Below are positions 42,513 to 50,596 of a stretch of DNA of 64,000 nucleotides, piece after piece; positions within the stretch are counted from its first letter, which is position 1; each line of letters begins with the position of its first letter. The notes beneath the pieces are model-generated. The model was not told where the DNA came from and searched no databases. It saw nothing but the letters and a program-made list of their open reading frames with translations. The translations under genes and the position numbers were made by a program. The stretch spans positions 6,014,001-6,078,000 of the forward strand of contig NZ_CP109479.1 of assembly GCF_036227485.1 (NCBI RefSeq), read 5' to 3'. The DNA is from Streptomyces sp. NBC_01451 (GTDB taxonomy: Bacteria > Actinomycetota > Actinomycetes > Streptomycetales > Streptomycetaceae).

Positions 42513-43733
42513 ATGAACGGGGAGTTCGGCCAGCGCGTGAGAGCCGCGCTACAGGCACGGCGGATGTCGATCCGCGCTGCGTCGCGGGCGATGAACTACG
42601 ACCACGCGTTCCTGTCGCGGGTCCTGGCGGGCAAGCAACTGCCGTCCATAGAACTGGCCGAGAGCCTGGACCGCTTACTCGATGCGGGCGGCGAAGTGGT
42701 GGCGCTGGCGGCTCGTCTGCTGGACGGAGAGACCCACACCCAACCGTCGGTGTCTGTGCCGACGCTGGACGACTTCCTGCCCGAGGGTGACCCGCTCAGT
42801 CTGCTCACGGTGCGCTCGCCTCGTCGGGTGGGTGTGGGAGAAGTGCTCGACCTACAGAAGCGCGTCCACGGGCTACGCCTTGCCGACGACGTTCTAGCGG
42901 GCGGCGACCTCATCGGGCCCGCGCTGCGAGAGCTGAGGAAGACCGTCCGTCTGTACCGCGAGAACACGCACACGGAAGAGGTCGGCCGCGCGCTCCTAGT
43001 TCAGATCGGAGAGCTGGCACAGATCGCCGGATGGATCGCGTCCGACGCCGGACGGCACGAGGAAGCCGAGCGGATCTACCGTCTCGGTCTGAGCGCGGCC
43101 AAGCAGGCTGAGGATCACACGCTGGCGGGCAACCTGGCTGGCTCGCTCGCCTACCAGATGAGCAACACGGGCCGGACAGACGAGGGTCTGACGCTCGCTC
43201 AGGCTGCGCTCCACGACGCGGGAGAAGACGCGCCGGGCAAGGCTCGCGCTCTCTACTGGGACCGCGTCGCGTGGGCACACACGCAAGCGGGCGGGACGGA
43301 GAACGCACGTGCCGCCATGCGCGCGCTCGGTGAGGCGGGCGAGGCGCTGGCCGACGGCAACGAGACGAGTGCCGACGAGCCGCCCGCGTATCTGTACTGG
43401 GTGGACGCGGGCGAACTACAGGTCATGGAGTCGCGGGTCTATACGGAGCTGCGTAGGCCCCTGCGAGCGGTGCCGCTGCTCCGTGACGTGCTCGGCAAGT
43501 ACGACGCCACGCACACGCGAGAGATGGCGCTGTACCTGTCCTGGCTCGCCATAGCGCTGGCTGACGCGAACGAGCCGGAGGAAGCCGCGGGAGTGGCTGA
43601 GCGCGTGATCCGCATAGCGGCAGACGTGGCCTCGGAGCGCACAGCCGAACGGGTCCGCGTCGTGCTCGCTCGGCTCCAGGAGTACGCCGACGTGCCAGAG
43701 GTCGCGGCACTGCTGGCCGACCACGCGGCTTGA
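42513..43733 (+). CDS. XRE-family regulator with TPR domain
   Basis: A 406-aa regulator. The N-terminal HTH (about 5-60: FGQRVRAALQARRMSIRAAS, MNYDHAFLSRVLAGKQLPS) is followed by TPR-type helices through the C-terminus (EEAERIYRLGLSAAKQAEDH, DEGLTLAQAALHDAGEDAPG). The layout is that of quorum/peptide-sensing-like or BldD-neighbour regulators common in Streptomyces. ATG 42513 is preferred over the upstream GTG. It probably sets the state of the element (maintenance or excision). Confidence 0.8.
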   Translation: MNGEFGQRVRAALQARRMSIRAASRAMNYDHAFLSRVLAGKQLPSIELAESLDRLLDAGGEVVALAARLLDGETHTQPSVSVPTLDDFLPEGDPLSLLTVRSPRRVGVGEVLDLQKRVHGLRLADDVLAGGDLIGPALRELRKTVRLYRENTHTEEVGRALLVQIGELAQIAGWIASDAGRHEEAERIYRLGLSAAKQAEDHTLAGNLAGSLAYQMSNTGRTDEGLTLAQAALHDAGEDAPGKARALYWDRVAWAHTQAGGTENARAAMRALGEAGEALADGNETSADEPPAYLYWVDAGELQVMESRVYTELRRPLRAVPLLRDVLGKYDATHTREMALYLSWLAIALADANEPEEAAGVAERVIRIAADVASERTAERVRVVLARLQEYADVPEVAALLADHAA

Positions 43734-43746
43734 GTCGGAGAGCTGC

Positions 43747-43787
43747 GGTGGGTGTGGTGCGTAGGTGATGGATGCACCACACCCACC
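43747..43787. terminator. bidirectional terminator, XRE gene and integrase
   Basis: Perfect 14-bp arms GGTGGGTGTGGTGC and GCACCACACCCACC with a 13-base loop lie between the convergent stops at 43733 and 43851. Both arms contain the element-wide octamer. Confidence 0.8.
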
Positions 43788-43850
43788 GTGTCGTCACTCA
43801 GCGCTCAGCCGGCCGTCTACCGTGCGTGACGGTTGGGCGGCGAGCGACGG

Positions 43851-44981
43851 TCAGGAGTAGCGGTCGCCCAGGTTGTGCATGGTGTTGACCGCCCGCTGAC
43901 TGGCCATGTCCGCGCCGTACCGCCTGAGCATCGCGGGTGACTTCCATCCCCGGATGGCCATGATGTGCTCGCCGGATACGCCCCTGGCTTTCAGGTCATC
44001 CGCCCACGAGTGGCACCAGCAGTGCGGCGACACCTCGGCCGAGTCGTATCCGGCTCGTTCTGCCACCCGCTTGGTCATGTTCCACAGACCCGAGTAACCG
44101 AGCCGTGGACGGTTGTTGAGGCCGAGCCAGAGCCACGGCTCAGTGTGCCGCTTGTGTGTGGTGCGGAGACGTAGGTACCGCTGGAGCGCCTTGACCGTGG
44201 ACGGCTGTAGCGGGATGACCCGCCCGTCCACAGAGTTGCGGTCCATCTTGAGCGGGACGACCACGAGAACCGCTCCTTGGAGATCCAGGTCTTGGACCCG
44301 GATGTTCAGGATCTCCTCTGCGCGCAAGCCCTCGGTCAGCACACGGAGAAGCGCGTGGTCTCGCGTGGTCTCGAAGTCCTTTCGCCCTGGTCCCCACGCG
44401 GTGATGTCCAGCGTGTCCTGGATGAACTCCTCGGACAGCGTCCGTGGCTTGCCGAGCTGCGGAGCCGCGTACTTGTGGAACTTCGGGTCGTCGTACGGGT
44501 TCGGGTGGTCGTACTCCTCGGAGAGGTAGACGAACAGCGCACGTAGGTTCCGCTGCGTGGTGTTGACCCCGCCCGTGTACCCGCCTTTCCCGTCCTGGCT
44601 TTTGGGTACGTCCTTGGTCTGGTACCACCATCGGAAGAACGCGTTGGCTGTCGAGACATCCACGTCGGTGAACGAGGTGACTTCCACACCCACCGCGTTG
44701 ACGTGCTGCGATGCGCCGATCCAGGCTGAGAGTGCCTTGCCCGCGTTGACGTAGGCATTGATCGTCTTCCGCTGGAACGGGCGACCGTGCTTGTTCGTCG
44801 TGGTCGACAGGTGCAAGTCAAGCTCAGCGATGAGCGCTGCCCTGACGTCCTCGGGCGACGTGAGCGCACGTACGGCGCTCTGTGTGTGCGCACGAGTGTC
44901 TGTGTCTGTCGCGCTCTCGGCGACTCGCCTAGGAGCGCGTAGCGCGCTCTTGCGCGCGCCCCTCTGTACTGCCTCAGCCAT
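43851..44981 (-). CDS. int: tyrosine integrase with HxxR Arg replaced by Cys
   Basis: A 376-aa phage-type integrase. The SAM-like core-binding domain is about 40-165 and the catalytic domain about 180-370. Catalytic residues: R220 (EGLRAEE), K245 (VPLKMD), H320 in SPHCWCHSWADDL, W346 (RGWKSP) and Y355 (LRRYGA). The Arg of the HxxR box would be residue 323, but the codon is TGC (44013-44015), Cys; one transition from CGC. This should impair recombination. It lies beside the rebuilt tRNA-Cys as expected. No excisionase gene is obvious. Confidence 0.9.
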   Translation of the reverse strand: MAEAVQRGARKSALRAPRRVAESATDTDTRAHTQSAVRALTSPEDVRAALIAELDLHLSTTTNKHGRPFQRKTINAYVNAGKALSAWIGASQHVNAVGVEVTSFTDVDVSTANAFFRWWYQTKDVPKSQDGKGGYTGGVNTTQRNLRALFVYLSEEYDHPNPYDDPKFHKYAAPQLGKPRTLSEEFIQDTLDITAWGPGRKDFETTRDHALLRVLTEGLRAEEILNIRVQDLDLQGAVLVVVPLKMDRNSVDGRVIPLQPSTVKALQRYLRLRTTHKRHTEPWLWLGLNNRPRLGYSGLWNMTKRVAERAGYDSAEVSPHCWCHSWADDLKARGVSGEHIMAIRGWKSPAMLRRYGADMASQRAVNTMHNLGDRYS

Positions 44982-44987
44982 GGTCTA

Positions 44988-45106
44988 TGGCTCCCTCGGT
45001 TCGAGGAGCCAGAGCGTCAAGCGACTTACCCGGCTCCATGACGACTAGGAGTCACAGAGCCGGGCGGCGCTGACTGTTCCGCGTTTGTGCAGATCAGACC
45101 TACTAC
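44988..45106. promoter_or_regulatory. integrase promoter / attP arm region
   Basis: Inverted repeats TGGCTCC...GGAGCCA (44988-45011) and CCCGGCTC...GAGCCGGG (45029-45036, 45057-45064) lie between int and the tRNA. They may be integrase arm sites or int regulation. Confidence 0.45.
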
Positions 45107-45181
45107 TGGAGGCCGTGACCGGAATCGAACCGGCGTAACTCGCTTTGCAGGCGAGTCCCTGAACCACTCGGGCACACGGCC
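45107..45181 (-). tRNA. tRNA-Cys (GCA), hybrid of chromosome and element
   Basis: A complete cloverleaf on the minus strand: acceptor GGCCGTG/CACGGCC, anticodon stem CTCGC/GCGAG with loop CTGCAAA (anticodon GCA), T-arm GCCGG-TTCGATT-CCGGT, discriminator T and encoded CCA (45107-45109). The 5' half is chromosomal, and the 3' half from the core onward comes from the element. Nothing blocks function. Confidence 0.93.
45134..45150. repeat. attachment core, right copy
   Basis: CGTAACTCGCTTTGCAG is identical to 32269-32285 and lies within the tRNA-Cys gene. Confidence 0.85.
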
Positions 45182-45438
45182 GGGTTTGGAGCGGAGGGTG
45201 GGGGCGGTCTTTGTGACCGTTCCGTCGTCCGTTCCGAACTTCGTGACTTGACCGTAGGGGCGGGGCAGGCGGAGGAACAAGGGAACGGGGCGCGCTGCAA
45301 TGGGACTGCCACACGCCGTTCATGAACCGGGGCCGGGAAGGGCGGGCTCGGCGGCCGGTGGTCGTACGACCATGGTCCCGGGCGGGGTCCTACCTCCGAC
45401 AGGGGCCAAGGTGGGGGACGACCCTTACGCTGGCCTGC

Positions 45439-46917
45439 ATGACCTCACTGGAACCGGGCGACACCGGCGTCGCCGACGACACCGCCGACAAGACCGTCGG
45501 CGCGGACAACCCTTCGGCCGCCGTACCCGGTGAGGGGGTGCTGGGGCGTTCCTATCGGGCGCTCAGTGTCGGGATCGTGTCCGTCGTGCTGCTCATCGCC
45601 TTTGAGGCGACCGCCGTGGGGACGGCCATGCCCGTTGCGGCGCGGGAGCTGGACGGGGTGTCGCTGTACGCGTTCGCGTTCTCCGGGTACTTCACGACCA
45701 GCCTCTTCGGGATGGTGCTCGCCGGGCAGTGGTCGGATCGGAAGGGGCCGCTTGGGCCGTTGACCACCGGGATCGCCGCCTTCGCCGCCGGGTTGCTCCT
45801 GTCGGGGACCGCCGGAGCCATGTGGCTGTTCATCGCCGGGCGGGCCGTGCAGGGGCTCGGGGGCGGGCTGGTGATCGTCTCCCTGTATGTCGTGGTCGGA
45901 CGGGCCTATCCGGAGCGGTTGCGGGCCTCGATCATGGCCGCGTTCGCCGCCAGTTGGGTCGTGCCGTCGGTCGTCGGGCCGCTTGCCGCGGGTGCCGTCA
46001 CCGAGCAGCTCGGCTGGCGGTGGGTCTTCGTCGGGATTCCGGTGCTCGTCGTCTTTCCGCTCGCCCTCGCGCTGCCTCAGATACGGCGGCTGGCCGGCGG
46101 GCCCGTGAAGGCGGGGGAGCGGGACGAGCAGGGGGGCCGGCGGCGTATTCGGCTTGCCCTCGGGATCTCGTTCGGCGCCGGGCTGCTTCAGTACGCGGCC
46201 CAGGATCTGCGATGGTTCTCGCTCCTTCCCGGGCTTCTGGGCGTCTCGCTGCTCGTGCCCGCCGTGCTCGGGCTGCTTCCCCGGGGGACCTATCGGGCCG
46301 CGCGCGGGCTGCCGTCCGTCGTCCTGTTGCGCGGGGTCGCCGCGGGGGCGTTCATCTCCGCCGAGTCCTTCATCCCGCTGATGCTCGTCACGCAGCGGGG
46401 GCTGTCGCCGACGATGGCCGGTTTCTCGCTGGCTGCGGGCGGCGTTACGTGGGCGCTGGGGTCGTCGGTGCAGGCGCGGGCGCGGATGGAGCCGTATCGG
46501 GAGCGGCTGATGACCGTCGGGATGGTCGTCGTCGCCGGCTCCATCGCCGGGGCGCCCGCCGTGCTGATCGACGCCGTGCCGGTGTGGACCCTCGCGGTGG
46601 TGTGGGCGTTCGGGTGCTTCGGGATGGGGCTGGTCATCGCCAGTACCAGCGTGCTGCTGCTTCAGCTCTCCGCTCCCGAGGAGGCCGGCACCAATTCCGC
46701 CTCCCTCCAGATCTCCGACGGGCTCTCCAATGTGGTGCTGCTGGCCGGCGGGGGTGCGGCCTTCGCCGCGCTGGGCGGGGGGACGGTGGCGCATGCCTCC
46801 GCCGCGTCGGGCGGCGGCTCCCATCCGGGTGCCTTCGCCGCCGTGTTTCTGCCGATGGCGGGGGTGGCGCTCGTGGGGGCTTGGGTGACTACGCGGGTGA
46901 GGGTCACTCGATCGTGA
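45439..46917 (+). CDS. MFS drug-exporter-type transporter
   Basis: A 492-aa major facilitator with about 14 TM helices after a 35-residue hydrophilic start. The motif A-like loop is GQWSDRKGPLGP and motif C-like glycine-rich helices follow. The pattern LLIAFEATAVGTAMPVAARELDG resembles EmrB/QacA-type exporters. The substrate is unknown. ATG 45439 is preferred over upstream in-frame starts. It is the first chromosomal gene right of the element. Confidence 0.85.
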   Translation: MTSLEPGDTGVADDTADKTVGADNPSAAVPGEGVLGRSYRALSVGIVSVVLLIAFEATAVGTAMPVAARELDGVSLYAFAFSGYFTTSLFGMVLAGQWSDRKGPLGPLTTGIAAFAAGLLLSGTAGAMWLFIAGRAVQGLGGGLVIVSLYVVVGRAYPERLRASIMAAFAASWVVPSVVGPLAAGAVTEQLGWRWVFVGIPVLVVFPLALALPQIRRLAGGPVKAGERDEQGGRRRIRLALGISFGAGLLQYAAQDLRWFSLLPGLLGVSLLVPAVLGLLPRGTYRAARGLPSVVLLRGVAAGAFISAESFIPLMLVTQRGLSPTMAGFSLAAGGVTWALGSSVQARARMEPYRERLMTVGMVVVAGSIAGAPAVLIDAVPVWTLAVVWAFGCFGMGLVIASTSVLLLQLSAPEEAGTNSASLQISDGLSNVVLLAGGGAAFAALGGGTVAHASAASGGGSHPGAFAAVFLPMAGVALVGAWVTTRVRVTRS

Positions 46918-46949
46918 GTGGTACCAGTCTGGCCCCACCGAGTGGTACC
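46916..46949. promoter_or_regulatory. operator repeats of the toxin-antitoxin pair
   Basis: GAGTGGTACC occurs at 46916-46925 and again at 46940-46949, 24 bases apart, just before the antitoxin ATG. GGTACC is itself palindromic. The array suits autoregulation by a ribbon-helix-helix antitoxin. Confidence 0.6.
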
Positions 46950-46957
46950 GTTTTGGT

Positions 46958-47158
46958 ATGGCCATGAACCTGCGTCTTCGCGACGACCAGACGGAAGCTC
47001 TGAAGCTGCGTGCCGAGGAGGAGGGGACGAGTATGCACGCCATATTGCTGAAGGCTGTGGACGACTACCTCTCCAGGACGGCTCACGAGGCGCTGGTCCG
47101 TAAGGCCGCCAAGGAGCAGACCGTCAAATGGGCCGAACTGCTGGAGCGGCTCAGGTGA
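46958..47158 (+). CDS. RHH-type antitoxin
   Basis: A 66-aa protein starting MAMNLRLRDDQTEALKLRAE, a ribbon-helix-helix (strand plus EEEGTSMHAILLKAVDDYL). The remaining helix (REALVRKAAKEQTVKWAELLERL region) would bind the toxin. It overlaps the Doc toxin start (GTGA). It probably represses the pair at the repeats just upstream. Confidence 0.8.
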   Translation: MAMNLRLRDDQTEALKLRAEEEGTSMHAILLKAVDDYLSRTAHEALVRKAAKEQTVKWAELLERLR

Positions 47159-47544
47159 CATACGTCTATCTGTCGGCCGAGGATGGTCTGGACATCGCCG
47201 GACTCGCTGTCGATGATCAGCAGGTCGTCGTCCGCGACGCCGGTCTGCTGGAGTCGGCCGTGCATCGGCCCTCGGCTTCGATGTTCGGGCAGGAGGCGTA
47301 CTCCGACCTGTTCGACAAGGCGGCGGCCCTCCTGCAGTCGCTCGCCATCAACCACCCCTTCGTCGACGGCAACAAGCGCACGGCGTGGACCTCCTGCGTC
47401 GTCTTCCTGGCGCTGAACGACGTCCAGCTGCGGCCGGACATCGACGTCGCCGAACGTCTGGTGATCGCGGTGGCCTCCGGCAGTGTGGACGAGGTCAAGG
47501 CCATCTCCGAGGTGCTGCGAGACCTGGCCGAGCCGTCCGTGTGA
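47155..47544 (+). CDS. doc: Doc-type Fic toxin
   Basis: A 129-aa Fic/Doc-family protein. The motif INHPFVDGNKRTAW (His67 onward) matches HPFxDGNKRT of Doc kinases, and the N-terminal YLSAEDGLDIAGL and LLESAVHRPSASMFG are standard for Doc. Doc phosphorylates EF-Tu to stop translation. GTG 47155 overlaps the antitoxin stop. The partner is RHH-like rather than Phd. Confidence 0.85.
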   Translation: MTYVYLSAEDGLDIAGLAVDDQQVVVRDAGLLESAVHRPSASMFGQEAYSDLFDKAAALLQSLAINHPFVDGNKRTAWTSCVVFLALNDVQLRPDIDVAERLVIAVASGSVDEVKAISEVLRDLAEPSV

Positions 47545-47754
47545 GCTGAGTCCCATCCCGGGGTCGTCCCGCGTCGTACGCACGTTGACAGCCCCGGGCC
47601 GCCGGTAGGGTGGCCCGGTTGTCATACGTAGCCGTAGCCCCAGTCGTCGCTGTGGTTACGGCCGTCGCCAGAGCTGCCCGCCCGTCTCCCACCACCGCCC
47701 CACCTGACGCGCTGCGCGCGGCCCCTTCCCATTCGACCAGCACCCCCGGAGACC

Positions 47755-49560
47755 GTGACTACCACCGCCGCCAGCGCTTCCCCCGGCACCGCCCATCACC
47801 TCTCGCCCGCCTTCCCCGGCCGCGCCCCCTGGGGCACCGCCAGCAAGCTGCGTGCCTGGCAGCAGAAGGCGATGGAGAGGTATCTCAAGGAGCAGCCGCG
47901 TGACTTTCTCGCCGTCGCCACCCCCGGCGCCGGCAAGACGACGTTCGCGCTGACGCTCGCCTCCTGGCTGCTGCACCACCATGTCGTGCAGCAGGTGACC
48001 GTGGTCGCGCCCACCGAGCATCTGAAGAAGCAGTGGGCCGAGGCGGCGGCGCGGATAGGGATCAAGCTCGATCCCGAGTACAGCGCCGGGCCGCTCAGCA
48101 AGGAGTACCACGGCGTCGCCGTGACGTACGCGGGTGTCGGTGTGCGGCCCATGCTGCATCGCAATCGCTCCGAGCAGCGCAAGACGCTCGTCATTCTCGA
48201 CGAGATCCACCACGCCGGTGACTCGAAGTCCTGGGGTGAGGCCTGTCTTGAGGCCTTCGAGCCCGCCACCCGGCGGCTCGCCCTCACCGGTACGCCGTTC
48301 CGCTCCGACACCAACCCCATTCCCTTCGTCACGTACGAGGAGGGGAACGACGGGATCCGGCGCTCCTCCGCCGACTACACCTACGGGTACGGGAACGCGC
48401 TGGCCGACCATGTCGTGCGGCCGGTCATCTTCCTCTCCTACAGCGGGCAGATGCGGTGGCGGACGAAGGCGGGGGACGAGATCGCCGCCCGGCTCGGCGA
48501 GCCGATGACCAAGGACGCCGTCTCGCAGGCCTGGCGTACGGCCCTCGATCCGCGCGGCGAGTGGATGCCGAGCGTGCTGCGTGCCGCCGACAAGCGGCTG
48601 ACCGAGGTGCGCAAGGGCATCCCGGACGCCGGGGCGCTCGTCATCGCCACCGACCAGGAGTCCGCCCGCGCCTACGCCAAGCTGATCCGCGACATCACGG
48701 GAACCAGGGCCACCGTCGTCCTCTCCGACGACACCGGCGCCTCCAACCGCATCGACGAGTTCGCCAACAACGACTCCCGCTGGATGGTCGCCGTCCGCAT
48801 GGTGTCCGAGGGTGTCGACGTGCCCCGGCTGGCGGTCGGGGTGTATGCCACGACCATTTCCACCCCCCTCTTCTTCGCCCAGGCCGTCGGGCGTTTCGTG
48901 CGCTCCCGGCGGCGCGGCGAGACCGCCTCCGTCTTCCTGCCGACCGTCCCCGACCTCCTCACCTTCGCCAACGAGATGGAGGTCGAGCGCGACCACGCCC
49001 TCGACAAGCCCAAGAAGGAGGGCGAGGAGGACCCGTACGCCGAATCCGAGAAGGAGATGGAGGAGGCGAACAAGGAGGAGGACGAGGACACCGGCGAGCA
49101 GGAGCAGTTCTCCTTCGAGGCGCTGGAGTCCGACGCCGTCTTCGACCGGGTGCTGTACGACGGTGCGGAGTTCGGCATGCAGGCGCACCCGGGGAGCGAG
49201 GAGGAGCAGGACTACCTCGGCATCCCGGGGCTGCTGGAGCCCGATCAGGTCCAGATGCTGCTGCAGAAGCGGCAGGCCCGGCAGATCGCGCACAGCCGCA
49301 AGAAGCCCGACGACGAGGCCGATCTCCTCGAACTGCCCGCCGAACGGCGGCCCGTGGTCTCCCACAAGGAGATGCTGGAGCTGCGGAAGCAGCTCAACAC
49401 CATGGTCGGCGCGTACGTCCACCAGACCGGCAAGCCGCACGGCGTGATCCACACCGAGCTGCGGCGGGCCTGCGGCGGGCCCCCGAGCGCCGAGGCGACC
49501 GCGGGGCAGTTGCGACAGCGCATCGCCAAGGTGCAGGAGTGGGCGACCCGGATGCGGTGA
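47755..49560 (+). CDS. SF2 DEAD/DEAH helicase-like protein
   Basis: A 601-aa XPB/RapA-type superfamily 2 ATPase. Walker A is TPGAGKTTFA (about 62-71), Walker B DEIHHAGD, motif III LTGTPFR, motif V SEGVDVPR and motif VI QAVGRFVRSRR. The C-terminal 200 residues contain a Glu-rich acidic stretch (EEDPYAESEKEMEEANKEED) and a helical domain. It acts on DNA or RNA; a role in repair or RNA metabolism is not decided. GTG 47755 starts the gene. Confidence 0.85.
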   Translation: MTTTAASASPGTAHHLSPAFPGRAPWGTASKLRAWQQKAMERYLKEQPRDFLAVATPGAGKTTFALTLASWLLHHHVVQQVTVVAPTEHLKKQWAEAAARIGIKLDPEYSAGPLSKEYHGVAVTYAGVGVRPMLHRNRSEQRKTLVILDEIHHAGDSKSWGEACLEAFEPATRRLALTGTPFRSDTNPIPFVTYEEGNDGIRRSSADYTYGYGNALADHVVRPVIFLSYSGQMRWRTKAGDEIAARLGEPMTKDAVSQAWRTALDPRGEWMPSVLRAADKRLTEVRKGIPDAGALVIATDQESARAYAKLIRDITGTRATVVLSDDTGASNRIDEFANNDSRWMVAVRMVSEGVDVPRLAVGVYATTISTPLFFAQAVGRFVRSRRRGETASVFLPTVPDLLTFANEMEVERDHALDKPKKEGEEDPYAESEKEMEEANKEEDEDTGEQEQFSFEALESDAVFDRVLYDGAEFGMQAHPGSEEEQDYLGIPGLLEPDQVQMLLQKRQARQIAHSRKKPDDEADLLELPAERRPVVSHKEMLELRKQLNTMVGAYVHQTGKPHGVIHTELRRACGGPPSAEATAGQLRQRIAKVQEWATRMR

Positions 49561-49889
49561 CGGCCTCACGGCTGTCCGGTGGCGCAGGTGAGGGGGCGTG
49601 TGTGGTCGTGCACACGCCGTGCATATCGGGAGGAAGCGCAGTAGTCCGTACCGCGGAGTGACCGGATTCTGGACGTAGCCTTCCGCTGAGCGAACCGGCT
49701 TCGCTACTGTCCCCGCAACGCACACGCCCCGTGGCAGCGCCGCCGCGGAGCGCAGTCGTGAAGCGACAGTGTCCGGGAGAGCCCTGGGCCGCCGCCGACC
49801 GGCCGCCTCTGACGCGCGTCGCCCACGGGACCGGCGACGCACCCGCCGCCAGGGAGCTGCCGACCTCACCACGTGAAGGAGTGGGCGTC
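49561..49889. promoter_or_regulatory. gap before IclR gene
   Basis: A gap of 329 bases. A hairpin with arms GGCGTGTG/CACACGCC at 49595-49618 probably ends the helicase transcript. The rest would carry the IclR promoter. No gene was recognised. Confidence 0.45.
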
Positions 49890-50531
49890 GTGACCGCGGA
49901 GACCTCCCAGACGCTCGACCGGGGACTGCGCGTCCTCAAGCTGCTCGCCGACACCGACCACGGTCTGACCGTCACCGAACTGTCGACCCGGCTCGGTGTG
50001 AACCGGACGGTCGTGTACCGCCTGCTGGCCACCCTGGAACAGCACGCGCTCGTACGCCGTGATCTGGGCGGCCGGGCGAGGGTGGGGCTGGGAGTGTTGC
50101 GGCTCGGCCGGCAGGTGCACCCCCTCGTACGGGAGGCCGCGCTGCCCGCGCTCAGATCGCTGGCCGAGGACATAGGCGCCACCGCCCACCTGACCCTGGT
50201 CGACGGGACGGAGGCGCTCGCCGTCGCCGTCGTAGAGCCGACCTGGACCGACTACCACGTGGCGTACCGGGCCGGTTTCCGGCACCCCCTGGAGCGCGGC
50301 GCGGCCGGCAAGGCCATCCTCTCCGCCCGGCAGCAGCCCCCCACCGACCCCGGATACACCCTCACGCACGGGGAGCTGGAGGCCGGCGCGAGCGGGGCCG
50401 CGGCTCCGCTGATCGGCGTGACGGGGGTCGAGGGGAGCGTGGGGGTTGTCATGCTCGCCGATGCGGTGCCCGAGCGGGTCGGTCCGCGGGTCATGGACGC
50501 GGCCCGGGAAGTGTCCGAGGCGCTGCGCTGA
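49890..50531 (+). CDS. IclR-family transcriptional regulator
   Basis: A 213-aa IclR-type regulator: N-terminal winged helix (QTLDRGLRVLKLLADTDHGL, VTELSTRLGVNRTVVYRLLA) and a shortened C-terminal GAF-like effector domain (GATAHLTLVDGTEALAV..., HPLERGAAGKAILSA). GTG 49890 has AAGGAG eight bases before it. The effector domain ends earlier than in typical 250-aa IclR proteins. Target unknown. Confidence 0.85.
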   Translation: MTAETSQTLDRGLRVLKLLADTDHGLTVTELSTRLGVNRTVVYRLLATLEQHALVRRDLGGRARVGLGVLRLGRQVHPLVREAALPALRSLAEDIGATAHLTLVDGTEALAVAVVEPTWTDYHVAYRAGFRHPLERGAAGKAILSARQQPPTDPGYTLTHGELEAGASGAAAPLIGVTGVEGSVGVVMLADAVPERVGPRVMDAAREVSEALR

Positions 50532-50596
50532 CCGGCGTACGGGAGGGCACGGCAGCCGCCCCCGGCCCGAAAGCGCCCCCACGTTAGATTGACCTC

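Larger units (their letters stand above)
32286..45150. mobile_element. 12.9-kb tRNA-Cys-integrated element
   Basis: Bounded by 17-bp core repeats, with a tyrosine integrase beside the rebuilt tRNA. Most genes run leftward; XRE-TPR, GntR and HNH run rightward. Its base composition is visibly less GC-rich than the flanks. It holds a RepA-like ATPase and an iteron cluster, suggesting it can replicate after excision. No TraB/FtsK, Spd or structural phage genes were found. Confidence 0.85.

Noticed and set aside
32269..45150. classification as a standard AICE (pSAM2/SLP1 type)
   Set aside because: No TraB/FtsK, Spd or RepSA-type gene is present.
47656..49872. 738-codon minus-strand frame opposite the SF2 helicase
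   Set aside because: The helicase motifs lie on the plus strand; the antisense frame is open only because of GC-rich codon bias.
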